A stretch of DNA of 64,000 nt, taken from positions 62,001 to 126,000 of the forward strand of contig NZ_JAGQBA010000005.1 of NCBI RefSeq assembly GCF_024345395.1, read 5' to 3'. The DNA is from Cyanobium sp. Tous-M-B4. GTDB taxonomy: Bacteria > Cyanobacteriota > Cyanobacteriia > PCC-6307 > Cyanobiaceae. The notes under the pieces are model-generated. The model worked only from the letters and a program-made list of their open reading frames with translations, was not told where the DNA came from and did not search any database. Numbering within the stretch: the stretch's first letter is position 1; every line of letters begins with the position of its first letter. Shown here one piece after another: positions 54,532-60,829 of the stretch. The position numbers were made by a program, and so were the translations under genes.

Positions 54532-55067
54532 CAGAAGGGCACCTCCTCGTCGCTGATGGGGCCGCTGGTGGTCCAGGCCGGTGCCGCCGGTGCTGGCACT
54601 CCAGCGGGTGCGCCCCATGGCGCCGCGCTCGAACTGCGGGAGCCCTCTGCAGCGGCGGTTGCCGTCTGAGACGCCGAGCCACTGACGGACTGGCCAGCGG
54701 AGAAGGCCGCTAAGTCGGCGGCTTTTTCTTGCTGCTGCGTACCGCTCCTGCCCTCACAGAACTCCAGGCGGTCGATCACCACCAGGGTCTTGCTGCGCAT
54801 CTCACCGCTGCTGCGGTCACTCCACTGCTCGAATTCGAGCCGCCCGACGATCGCTACCTTGCTGCCCTTGCGCAGGTAGTCCCCCGCCACCTGGGCGGTC
54901 TTGCCCCACGCCTTGCAGTTCACCCAGAGCGGCTCCTGGGGCTGGCCGTCGCGCGGCGGGCGGTTCACCGCCAGGGTGAACTCGCAGACGCAGCTGCCGG
55001 TCTCAAAGAAGCGCAGCTCCGGATCTCGGCCGGCATTGCCGACCAGCACGATCAGATTGATGCTCAT
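54531..55067 (-). CDS. Single-stranded DNA-binding protein of the element
   Basis: 178-residue SSB. OB fold: INLIVLVGNAGRDPELRFFETGSCVCEFTLAVN, WVNCKAWGKTAQVAGDYLRKGSKVAIVGRLEF, and the family end TSGPISDEEVPF, the acidic C-terminal tip that binds recombination proteins. The Ala/Ser-rich linker is long. It overlaps the 81-residue gene upstream by 4 nt and sits after recT-like, the standard ssDNA-annealing trio. Confidence 0.93.
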   Translation of the reverse strand: MSINLIVLVGNAGRDPELRFFETGSCVCEFTLAVNRPPRDGQPQEPLWVNCKAWGKTAQVAGDYLRKGSKVAIVGRLEFEQWSDRSSGEMRSKTLVVIDRLEFCEGRSGTQQQEKAADLAAFSAGQSVSGSASQTATAAAEGSRSSSAAPWGAPAGVPAPAAPAWTTSGPISDEEVPF

Positions 55068-55309
55068 GCTTCCATCTCGAGCGCCGAGCCGGTGCGGGCC
55101 TTGATGCGCTCCTGAACCGCCAGCAGTGACGGCAGGCCGATAAGCGGATGGGTGCGCACCAGTTCGTGCAGTGCTCCGCTCCAGGTGATGTTGTGCCTGC
55201 GGGCGAAGGCATCGACCCGCTCAAAGGTGTCGTTGTTCATGGCGATGGTCTTCTTGTGGTTGCCGATCCGCTGGCGCAGTGGCCGCGGCTTCTGGGGGGA
55301 GGTGCTCAT
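55064..55309 (-). CDS. Small hypothetical protein between recT-like and ssb
   Basis: 81 residues; N-terminal ~20 residues Pro/Arg/Lys-rich, then NNDTFERVDAFARRHNITWSGALHELVRTHPLIG, a helix-rich segment somewhat like a CopG-type or short DNA-binding motif. It overlaps both neighbours by 4 nt (ATGA twice), so it is surely expressed with them. Function unknown. Confidence 0.6.
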   Translation of the reverse strand: MSTSPQKPRPLRQRIGNHKKTIAMNNDTFERVDAFARRHNITWSGALHELVRTHPLIGLPSLLAVQERIKARTGSALEMEA

Positions 55310-56649
55310 GTCCCCGCCCCCGTGCTCTGTTGGGCGCTCTCGCTGACCTCGAGCTGCCGGCGGCGCCTGGAGATCGCGCTCCAGAGCCGCTCGGCGTTCT
55401 CGTCGTTGATCTGGCCCGCACTGAGCAGCTGGTTGACGCGTCCGTAGGCGCGCTCGAGCTCCAGCAGGGTGGCGATGTGTGGGATCTGGCTGAGGCCCAC
55501 CTCCACCGGATTCAATTCAGGCTCTTGAGCTGGGGCTGCCTCTTGAGCTGGAGCCGGGCTTGGAGCCGAGGCAGCAGCGGCCTGGCTCCTGCTTCTCCGC
55601 GGTGCTGGCTGGGTGCCTGCGGCAGGGGTCTCGCTGGCCTGCAGCGATAGGGCCTCCTGCTGCCCGCCTTGCTGCTCGCCTTGGTGCTCAGCTGGGGTGG
55701 CCGGCTCCGGCGCAGCCCCGCTGGTGTCCACAATCTCGGCGTCGATCACCTCTTGCTGTGTATCAGCGTTTCCCCCATGGGACGGCTCGATACGCCCAGT
55801 GGCGCTGTTTTGGGTTTCCGGCGGAATCATTTTGTCTTCGCGAGGGCGTAAGAGGTTGGGTACAGCGGCGGCGCGGGAGCCAGCTGCAGTACGCCGGGTG
55901 GTGGGTTTTTCCGGCGCCGTGGCGGCTGGCCCAGCGGGTTCCTCAGCGGCCTGGCTCCATGTCGCAGCGGCCTGAGGTGGCGCCTGGATTTCAGTCCCAG
56001 TAATGCTGGCCCTGCCAGCCTCTCGGACCGTGACCGCCTCGATGTCGAGCGCCTCCTCCTGGGTGATCAAGCCCAGGGCGATCTCCGGGCAATAGACGTT
56101 CGACCACCAGGCCGCGGCGCGGTAGCGCAGCATCTGGCCGGTCATCGTCTGCCACTTGCTGGTCTCGTTGCCCTGGCGGTCCTTGCGGCTCCACCAGCCC
56201 TCCTTGCGGGCCAGCTCGAGGGTGATCGTTTCCCCCTCCAGCACCTCACCGGTGGCCTTATCGGTGGCTACCGCGTAGCAACTGCTGGGCTGCTCCTTGG
56301 CGTCAAAGACAAAGCGCAGCGGCGAGAAGCGGCCGCTGGCATTCACCGTGGCGATCAGGAACTTGCTGCTCCAGGTCGGCCGCCCGTGGATCGGCGTCAT
56401 GTTCTGCATCACCACTAGCGGTGAGAGGCGCATGCGCCCGGCGATCTCCAGGGCGATCAAGCTGTTGGCCAGCCCCTGCTGCCCCTGGTACTCCTTGGGC
56501 ACAAGGCTCGAGGAGCACAGGGCTTTGGCCATGCGCTGGGCGGCGTCAAAGGCGGCGATACCGCTGAACACCTGCAGGGTGTCTGTCGCTGGGGCCAGGG
56601 CTGAGGAAGGGGATGGACCTGAACTGGTGGAGAGGGTGGAGTCGTTCAT
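55306..56649 (-). CDS. RecT-like phage single-strand annealing protein with disordered tail
   Basis: 447 residues. The N-terminal ~215 residues match RecT-family-like proteins: AQRMAKALCSSSLVPKEYQGQQGLANSLIALEIAGRMRLSPLVVMQNM, then GRPTWSSKFLIATVNASGRFSPL, LARKEGWWSRKDR and MLRYRAAAWWSNVYCPEIALGLITQEE. The C-terminal half (~220-395) is a Pro/Ala/Glu-rich disordered stretch ending with a helical segment. Downstream of a RecE-like nuclease and upstream of SSB, as in RedA/RecE systems. The RecT call is by pattern recognition, moderately sure. Confidence 0.75.
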   Translation of the reverse strand: MNDSTLSTSSGPSPSSALAPATDTLQVFSGIAAFDAAQRMAKALCSSSLVPKEYQGQQGLANSLIALEIAGRMRLSPLVVMQNMTPIHGRPTWSSKFLIATVNASGRFSPLRFVFDAKEQPSSCYAVATDKATGEVLEGETITLELARKEGWWSRKDRQGNETSKWQTMTGQMLRYRAAAWWSNVYCPEIALGLITQEEALDIEAVTVREAGRASITGTEIQAPPQAAATWSQAAEEPAGPAATAPEKPTTRRTAAGSRAAAVPNLLRPREDKMIPPETQNSATGRIEPSHGGNADTQQEVIDAEIVDTSGAAPEPATPAEHQGEQQGGQQEALSLQASETPAAGTQPAPRRSRSQAAAASAPSPAPAQEAAPAQEPELNPVEVGLSQIPHIATLLELERAYGRVNQLLSAGQINDENAERLWSAISRRRRQLEVSESAQQSTGAGT

Positions 56650-57497
56650 TAGAAGAGATCAATGGAATCCAAATCAATGCCTAAGGTTTCGGGAAGGCTG
56701 AAATCTTGAAAGACAGGACGGAATGCCTGGCGCCCGTGACTCGGCCAGCTGCCGGTGGCCTGGCATTCGGCGATCCGCCGGAAGGCCTCCTCCCGCCGCT
56801 GCAGACCTTTTTCCAGGTCTTGCCCATCAAAGATGAGCAGGCTGCAGTCGATCGGGGCGGTCAGATCGCTAGGCCACTCAAAGGCGATCACCCCGGTCTC
56901 GAGCGGCGGCTGCCCATGGCGGTCCTCATGGCCTAGGGCCAGGTGGGCTAGCTGCAAGTCATAGGCCAGGTCCTTGGCCTGCCAGTAGAACTTCCGCGGC
57001 ACGGCGCTGCGGGTCTTCTTGAGGTCAAACAGCCGGCCGTCGCTGGTGACCACATCCGGCAGGCAGCGGCAGGGCCGGCCCGCTTCGTCTTGCCAGAAGT
57101 GGGGCTGCTGGCTGAGCGACGGGTCCAGGGCCGCCAGCACCTCGCCCACCACTGGGTCGGCGTGGAGGGCATCAGCGATGCGCTGGGCCTGCTCCACCAT
57201 CTCGACGCTGACGGGTGTCAGTCCGGCTGCTTCCGCTTCTGCGCAGTTGGCGGCGCCGATCTTGGTGTTGCGGGCGATTGATCGATACGCGGCGAAGCGG
57301 TCATCAATCCGAAAGGGGGGCGTCAGCAGGGCATCGACCAGATCGCCTTTGACCATGTCCGCCGAGGGAACGAATTTTGCGGCCCCTGGCCCGAAACGAT
57401 GGCTCCAGGTCCGCATCGTGCCGGTCACTGCAGCCTTGAGCGCCGTGGGGGACCAAGCGGGATGGCAGTGATACTCCGCCAGAGAGAAATTGCTCAT
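56649..57497 (-). CDS. RecE-like PD-(D/E)XK exonuclease
   Basis: 282 residues. PD-(D/E)XK core: helical N-part with SPTALKAAVTG and VKGDLVDALLTPPFR (phage-exonuclease entry motif), catalytic region CRCLPDVVTSDGRLFDLKKTRSA (PD...D-x-K), and YDLQLAHLALGHED helix. It resembles RecE C-terminal and DUF3799-like nucleases that resect dsDNA ends to give ssDNA for the RecT partner. The stop overlaps the recT-like start by one base. Four nt into its start overlap the preceding gene. Confidence 0.8.
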   Translation of the reverse strand: MSNFSLAEYHCHPAWSPTALKAAVTGTMRTWSHRFGPGAAKFVPSADMVKGDLVDALLTPPFRIDDRFAAYRSIARNTKIGAANCAEAEAAGLTPVSVEMVEQAQRIADALHADPVVGEVLAALDPSLSQQPHFWQDEAGRPCRCLPDVVTSDGRLFDLKKTRSAVPRKFYWQAKDLAYDLQLAHLALGHEDRHGQPPLETGVIAFEWPSDLTAPIDCSLLIFDGQDLEKGLQRREEAFRRIAECQATGSWPSHGRQAFRPVFQDFSLPETLGIDLDSIDLF

Positions 57498-57874
57498 GGC
57501 GAATCCTCCAGGCCATAGCCCAGGACGATCCGCCGCGCTTCTAGCAGCGAGGGGCAGAGACCTGAATCAATCCCGCCGCCGCCGCAGTGCAGCAGCGTTG
57601 CCACGTAGCTCCCGCAAATGCTCTGCCGGAAGCTGATGGCGATGCCGTGGCCTGCCAGGGCCGCCAGTGAGTCGGCTGTGATCTCCCGCCAACGCTGCTG
57701 CCACTGGGCCAGAGCGGCGGAGAAGGAGGCCTGGATCAGGATGTAGTGCTCCAGATCGGAGCGTTGCAACCCCTTGGAAGCAGGGGGCAAGGAGAGGGAA
57801 GCCGTAAAGGCTCGTTCGCGTTGATTCACCTTTCCGCAAAGAAGGATGCCAACGCTACCCCTGCGGTTATCCAT
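57494..57874 (-). CDS. Small phage-type hypothetical protein
   Basis: 126 residues from ATG 57874 (the frame is open further upstream). Sequence DNRRGSVGILLCGKVNQRERAFTASL...DLEHYILIQASFSAALAQWQQRWREITADSLAALAGHG is mixed alpha/beta with no recognised family. It ends inside the first codons of the RecE-like gene. A GGGAACCCTTAA element sits 3 nt upstream of the start, the same as upstream of the next gene. Confidence 0.6.
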   Translation of the reverse strand: MDNRRGSVGILLCGKVNQRERAFTASLSLPPASKGLQRSDLEHYILIQASFSAALAQWQQRWREITADSLAALAGHGIAISFRQSICGSYVATLLHCGGGGIDSGLCPSLLEARRIVLGYGLEDSP

Positions 57875-57876
57875 TC

Positions 57877-57888
57877 GGGAACCCTTAA
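57877..57888. promoter_or_regulatory. Candidate operator copy 1 (GGGAACCCTTAA)
   Basis: Exact 12-mer shared with 58672-58683, with a GGG-NN-CCC dyad. Lies 3-14 bp upstream of the minus-strand start at 57874. Likely recognised by an element repressor. Confidence 0.5.
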
Positions 57889-57906
57889 GCCAGGTATTCC
57901 GGTACC

Positions 57907-57919
57907 GCATAAATGCTTT
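57907..57919 (-). promoter_or_regulatory. 13-bp motif shared with the window's right end
   Basis: AAAGCATTTATGC on the minus strand (57907-57919) is identical to 63981-63993 on the plus strand. Its core GCATTTATGC is a dyad with a 2-nt centre. Here it lies upstream of the minus-strand gene starting at 57874, next to the GGTAGC inverted repeat. Confidence 0.4.
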
Positions 57920-57922
57920 TTT

Positions 57923-57946
57923 GGTAGCGCACGCGACGGCGCTACC
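57923..57946. promoter_or_regulatory. Inverted repeat GGTAGCGC/GCGCTACC
   Basis: Perfect 8-bp arms (57923-57930, 57939-57946) with an 8-nt spacer, in the gap between the start at 57874 and the stop at 57975. T-runs flank it on both sides on the plus strand. A related GCTACC/GGTAGC pair exists at 60580-60614. Operator or weak terminator. Confidence 0.45.
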
Positions 57947-57974
57947 TGCTGCTTTTTGGCATCCTCTGCGCCTG

Positions 57975-58658
57975 TTATGCCGCCTTGCTGAGAGGCTCGC
58001 TGGGCTCCAGCTCCGGGGCCACCTCCCGCACCCAGGCATGCAAGGCCTCACGGGCGATCGGGACGAGGGCCGGGCCCAGCCGCTCCCCGGCAAACAGGGC
58101 GTTCTCGATCGCCACTACCTGCTCCATCGGCAGATCTCCCGCCTTGCGCAACACCTGCATCGCGGCGGACACCGGCCGCAGCCCGACCAGTTCCAGGGCC
58201 TGATCGAACAGGCTGCGTAGCCGCTTGGTCTCAGCCTCGGCGTCGATCTCCTCCTGGCATGGCCAGAGTTCGGCGGGACCCTCCAGCTTGCCGATGTAGC
58301 AGGCGAACCAGTCTTCTGCGCCCCAGGGGCGGCCGTCGGCATGCAGCACTGGCCTTGCCCGCTGCACCCGATCGCGCAGCAACCGGTCCTTGATCGCGCC
58401 TCGCTCCTCTTGCGCCAGGCACTCGTTGAGCACCGCCAGCTGGATGAAGGTGCTGGGCTGGGGCTGCAACACCTTGCTGTTCTCCAGGTTGCCCCACTGG
58501 CCGCCGGCGACCCGTAGCGGCCAGGGGATCAACCCTGGGCAGGCCTTGGCCCAGTCCTGGGCGGTGGTGACGGACCAGTCATTGCTCTTGCGCCAGTTCC
58601 GCAGGAACTTGCCGAACTGCACTCGGGCCGCATCCAGCTTGTCCTGCAGGCTTTGCAT
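57975..58658 (-). CDS. XRE-like N-terminal hypothetical protein
   Basis: 227 residues. The N-terminal ~65 residues (FGKFLRNWRKSNDWSVTTAQDWAKACPG...GGQWGNLENSKVLQPQPSTFIQLA) look like an XRE-type helix-turn-helix. The rest is helical (DAEAETKRLRSLFDQALELVGL...), with no enzymatic motif. As a likely DNA-binding regulator of the leftward operon it could be the element's repressor. A GGGAACCCTTAA site lies 14 bp upstream of its start. Confidence 0.6.
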   Translation of the reverse strand: MQSLQDKLDAARVQFGKFLRNWRKSNDWSVTTAQDWAKACPGLIPWPLRVAGGQWGNLENSKVLQPQPSTFIQLAVLNECLAQEERGAIKDRLLRDRVQRARPVLHADGRPWGAEDWFACYIGKLEGPAELWPCQEEIDAEAETKRLRSLFDQALELVGLRPVSAAMQVLRKAGDLPMEQVVAIENALFAGERLGPALVPIAREALHAWVREVAPELEPSEPLSKAA

Positions 58659-58671
58659 GGGGTTACCGTTT

Positions 58672-58683
58672 GGGAACCCTTAA
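58672..58683. promoter_or_regulatory. Candidate operator copy 2 (GGGAACCCTTAA)
   Basis: Exact copy of the 12-mer at 57877-57888, 14-25 bp upstream of the minus-strand start at 58658. It directly follows a -10-like TACTTT read on the minus strand (AGTATC region), so it could block RNA polymerase. Confidence 0.5.
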
Positions 58684-58811
58684 AGTATCCCGTGCTTCTT
58701 GCTAAGCACCAACCCCCAATGGTCGGCTTCGTGACAGGCTGTTACGGGCAATATGAGCTCGATCAGCGGTGACAGTTACGGGGGGGGCTGAGGCAAGCCG
58801 CACCGGCCTGA

Positions 58812-59156
58812 TTAGCTGAGCCTCAGCACCCGCGCGGCTTCTTCGACACTCGTGGCAACGCCGCTGTAGCCACCAAAGCGTTCCACCAGCTCAAGGAATG
58901 AGCGCTGCTCCTCCCGCAGCCTTCCTTTCGGGGCCTTCACCTCGATGGCGCTGAACACGGCCAAGGTTTGGCCCAGGTGCTCCGGGCCAATCAGCACCTG
59001 GCGCAGGCCGATTAGATCGCTGCTGCCTTTGCACAACCCATAGGTCACCAGCCGGCCGCGTTCATCACGCAACGCACCGACGTTGTTGCGCCACAGCCGC
59101 ACTGGACTTGAGCCCAGCTGCAGCCGAATCCGTTGCTGTAGCTCCTGCTCGCTCAC
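58812..59156 (-). CDS. VRR-NUC domain nuclease
   Basis: 114 residues from GTG 59156, which overlaps the helicase stop (GTGA). SEQELQQRIRLQLGSSPVRLWRNNVGALRDERGRLVTYGLCKGSSDLIGL is the VRR-NUC entry, then SAIEVKAPKGRLREEQRSFLELV with the catalytic E-V-K and Q. These are restriction-endonuclease-fold nucleases, found beside helicases in phage. Branched-DNA or nick cleavage is suggested by family, not proved. Confidence 0.88.
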   Translation of the reverse strand: MSEQELQQRIRLQLGSSPVRLWRNNVGALRDERGRLVTYGLCKGSSDLIGLRQVLIGPEHLGQTLAVFSAIEVKAPKGRLREEQRSFLELVERFGGYSGVATSVEEAARVLRLS

Positions 59157-60547
59157 GCCAGCAGGCTCCAATGTCCTCGCGTCTGGCGGCTGGCGATCAC
59201 ATGGCGTGCCCAGCCCTTGGGGTTCTTCATGCCGCGCTGGGTTCCTAGGGCCTCCAGCTCCGTGGCGGTTCGGGCTCGGCTCTGCTCCCGCTTCCGTTGG
59301 CGGCGCAGCTCCTGCTGGTTGATTTCCCGCAGCTCTCCTTCCACCGTGATCAGCTTCTGGCGCTCCGGCCGGAACACATGTCCGCATTCCGGGCAAACGC
59401 TGAGCGTGCTGGCCATCGCGCAGAAGCACTGCGGGCAGGTCTTCACAGGCGGGGCCTTGCTCTGCTCCCGCTTCTTGACGCCATCAAGGCTCCACTCCTG
59501 CTCATCGAGGTGGTGCCCGAGCCGCTCGATGTTGCCGACGTGATCCAAGATCACCGCGGTCTTCCCTGGCTGCGGGCGCAGGCAGCGGCCGATCATCTGC
59601 AGGTGCAGCGCCAGGCTCTGGGTGGGCCGCAGCAGCAGGCAGCCTCCCACCGAGGGCACATCAACCCCCTCACCGATCAGGCTGCAGCTGGTTAGCACCT
59701 TCAGCTCACCGGACCCCAGCTGCTCCAGCAGCTGCCTGCGCGTGCCCACATCCTGGCTGCCGTCGATGCTGGCCGCCCTGATCCCCCGCTCAGTGAAGGC
59801 CTCGGCCACCGCCTGGCCGTGGGCGATCGAGCAGCAGAAGGCAATCGCCGTACGGCCAGCCAGGTGGCGCTGGTAATGGCTGACCGCATCGCCCAGGATG
59901 CGGCTACCGCCGAGGGCACCGGCGGCCTGGCGTAGATCGAAATCGCCCATCCGGCGCCGCAGCCCCTTGGCTGAAAAGCCGATCGGTGGGGCATAGACCC
60001 GGGCCGGTGCCAGGTAGCCGTTGTCGCTCAGCCAGGCGGGAGTTGGACCGAGCACCATGCAGGAGAACCAGGCACCGAGAGGCTGGCCATCGCTGCGGCA
60101 GGGTGTCGCAGTGACGCCGAGCACCTTGGCGGTGTTGAAGTGCTCCAGTGCCTTCGCCCAGGTGGAGGCGCTCGCGTGGTGACTCTCATCAATCACCAGC
60201 AGCTGGAAGAAATCGCGCGGCAGCATCGATAAGCGCCGGGCCAGGGCCCCCACCGAGGCCACCTGCACCGGTGCCCGCAGGTTCATCGAGCGGCCGGCGG
60301 CGATCAGGCCGTGCTCCACGCCTAGGTCCGCAAGGGAGCGGGAGGCCTGCTCCAGCAACTCGGCCCGGTGCACCAGCACGGCGATGCGGTTGCCGCGCGC
60401 TGCCGCCTGCTGGGCGATGTGGCTGAACACCACCGTCTTGCCACCACCGGTGGGCAGCACAAACAGCACGGCGCGGTGCCCCTCCAGGAAGGCAAGCCGG
60501 ACCCGCTGCACGGCCTCCAATTGGTAAGGACGCAGGGCGATAGCCAC
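59153..60547 (-). CDS. SF2 (DEAD/DEAH) helicase with C-terminal zinc ribbon
   Basis: 464 residues. RPYQLEAVQRV Q-motif-like start, Walker A LPTGGGKTVVFSHIA, Walker B LLVIDESHHASA, motif III VTATPCR, motif IV/V AIDGSQ-type segment, and motif VI IGRCLRPQPGK. The C-terminal ~90 residues carry CPQCFCAMASTLSVCPECGH, a zinc ribbon, then an Arg/Glu-rich helix. Divergent from the RHH regulator with an 81-bp gap carrying inverted GGTAGC motifs. With VRR-NUC it makes a helicase-nuclease pair, as in some phage and DNA repair operons. Confidence 0.92.
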   Translation of the reverse strand: MAIALRPYQLEAVQRVRLAFLEGHRAVLFVLPTGGGKTVVFSHIAQQAAARGNRIAVLVHRAELLEQASRSLADLGVEHGLIAAGRSMNLRAPVQVASVGALARRLSMLPRDFFQLLVIDESHHASASTWAKALEHFNTAKVLGVTATPCRSDGQPLGAWFSCMVLGPTPAWLSDNGYLAPARVYAPPIGFSAKGLRRRMGDFDLRQAAGALGGSRILGDAVSHYQRHLAGRTAIAFCCSIAHGQAVAEAFTERGIRAASIDGSQDVGTRRQLLEQLGSGELKVLTSCSLIGEGVDVPSVGGCLLLRPTQSLALHLQMIGRCLRPQPGKTAVILDHVGNIERLGHHLDEQEWSLDGVKKREQSKAPPVKTCPQCFCAMASTLSVCPECGHVFRPERQKLITVEGELREINQQELRRQRKREQSRARTATELEALGTQRGMKNPKGWARHVIASRQTRGHWSLLA

Positions 60548-60579
60548 GGCACGCCGACAGCACTTAGCCAGACTTTAGG

Positions 60580-60614
60580 GCTACCTGAAACTATTGCTAG
60601 GCTTTTGCGGTAGC
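60580..60614. promoter_or_regulatory. GCTACC...GGTAGC pair between divergent genes
   Basis: Arms GCTACC (60580-60585) and GGTAGC (60609-60614), 23 bp apart, inside the 81-bp intergenic region between the leftward helicase and rightward RHH genes. The same hexamers form the dyad at 57923-57946. An RHH (CopG-like) protein encoded adjacent would be a natural ligand, by inference. Confidence 0.45.
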
Positions 60615-60628
60615 ACTCCACTGTCATC

Positions 60629-60829
60629 ATGAAGCGCGTACAGCTGCAGCTCCCTGAGCCCGTCGTCGCCTGGATCGACCGCAACGCCGACGGCATCGAA
60701 AGCCGCGCCTCCTTCGTCAGGCGCACCCTGGTGCAGGTGATGCGCGGCGACGAGCGCAGGCTGCCCCCTGCCCCCAGCGATTCCCTTTCCAGCGACTCGC
60801 TGTCCAGCTATGGGGCTTCCCTGCGCTGA
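60629..60829 (+). CDS. Ribbon-helix-helix (CopG/MetJ-type) regulator
   Basis: 66 residues: KRVQLQLPEPVVAWIDRNADGIESRASFVRRTLVQVM is the beta strand-helix-helix of RHH DNA-binding dimers. Ser/Asp-rich tail. The stop overlaps the primase start (TGATG), so it is coupled to the replication gene, as copy-number or antitoxin-like RHH regulators often are. Target sites may be the adjacent GCTACC/GGTAGC pair. Confidence 0.85.
   Translation: MKRVQLQLPEPVVAWIDRNADGIESRASFVRRTLVQVMRGDERRLPPAPSDSLSSDSLSSYGASLR

Noticed and set aside
54260-54682. Upstream extension of the Bro-N gene
   Set aside because: Would overlap the membrane-protein and ssb genes with Arg/Pro-rich shadow sequence; the ATGA overlap at 54259 is convincing.
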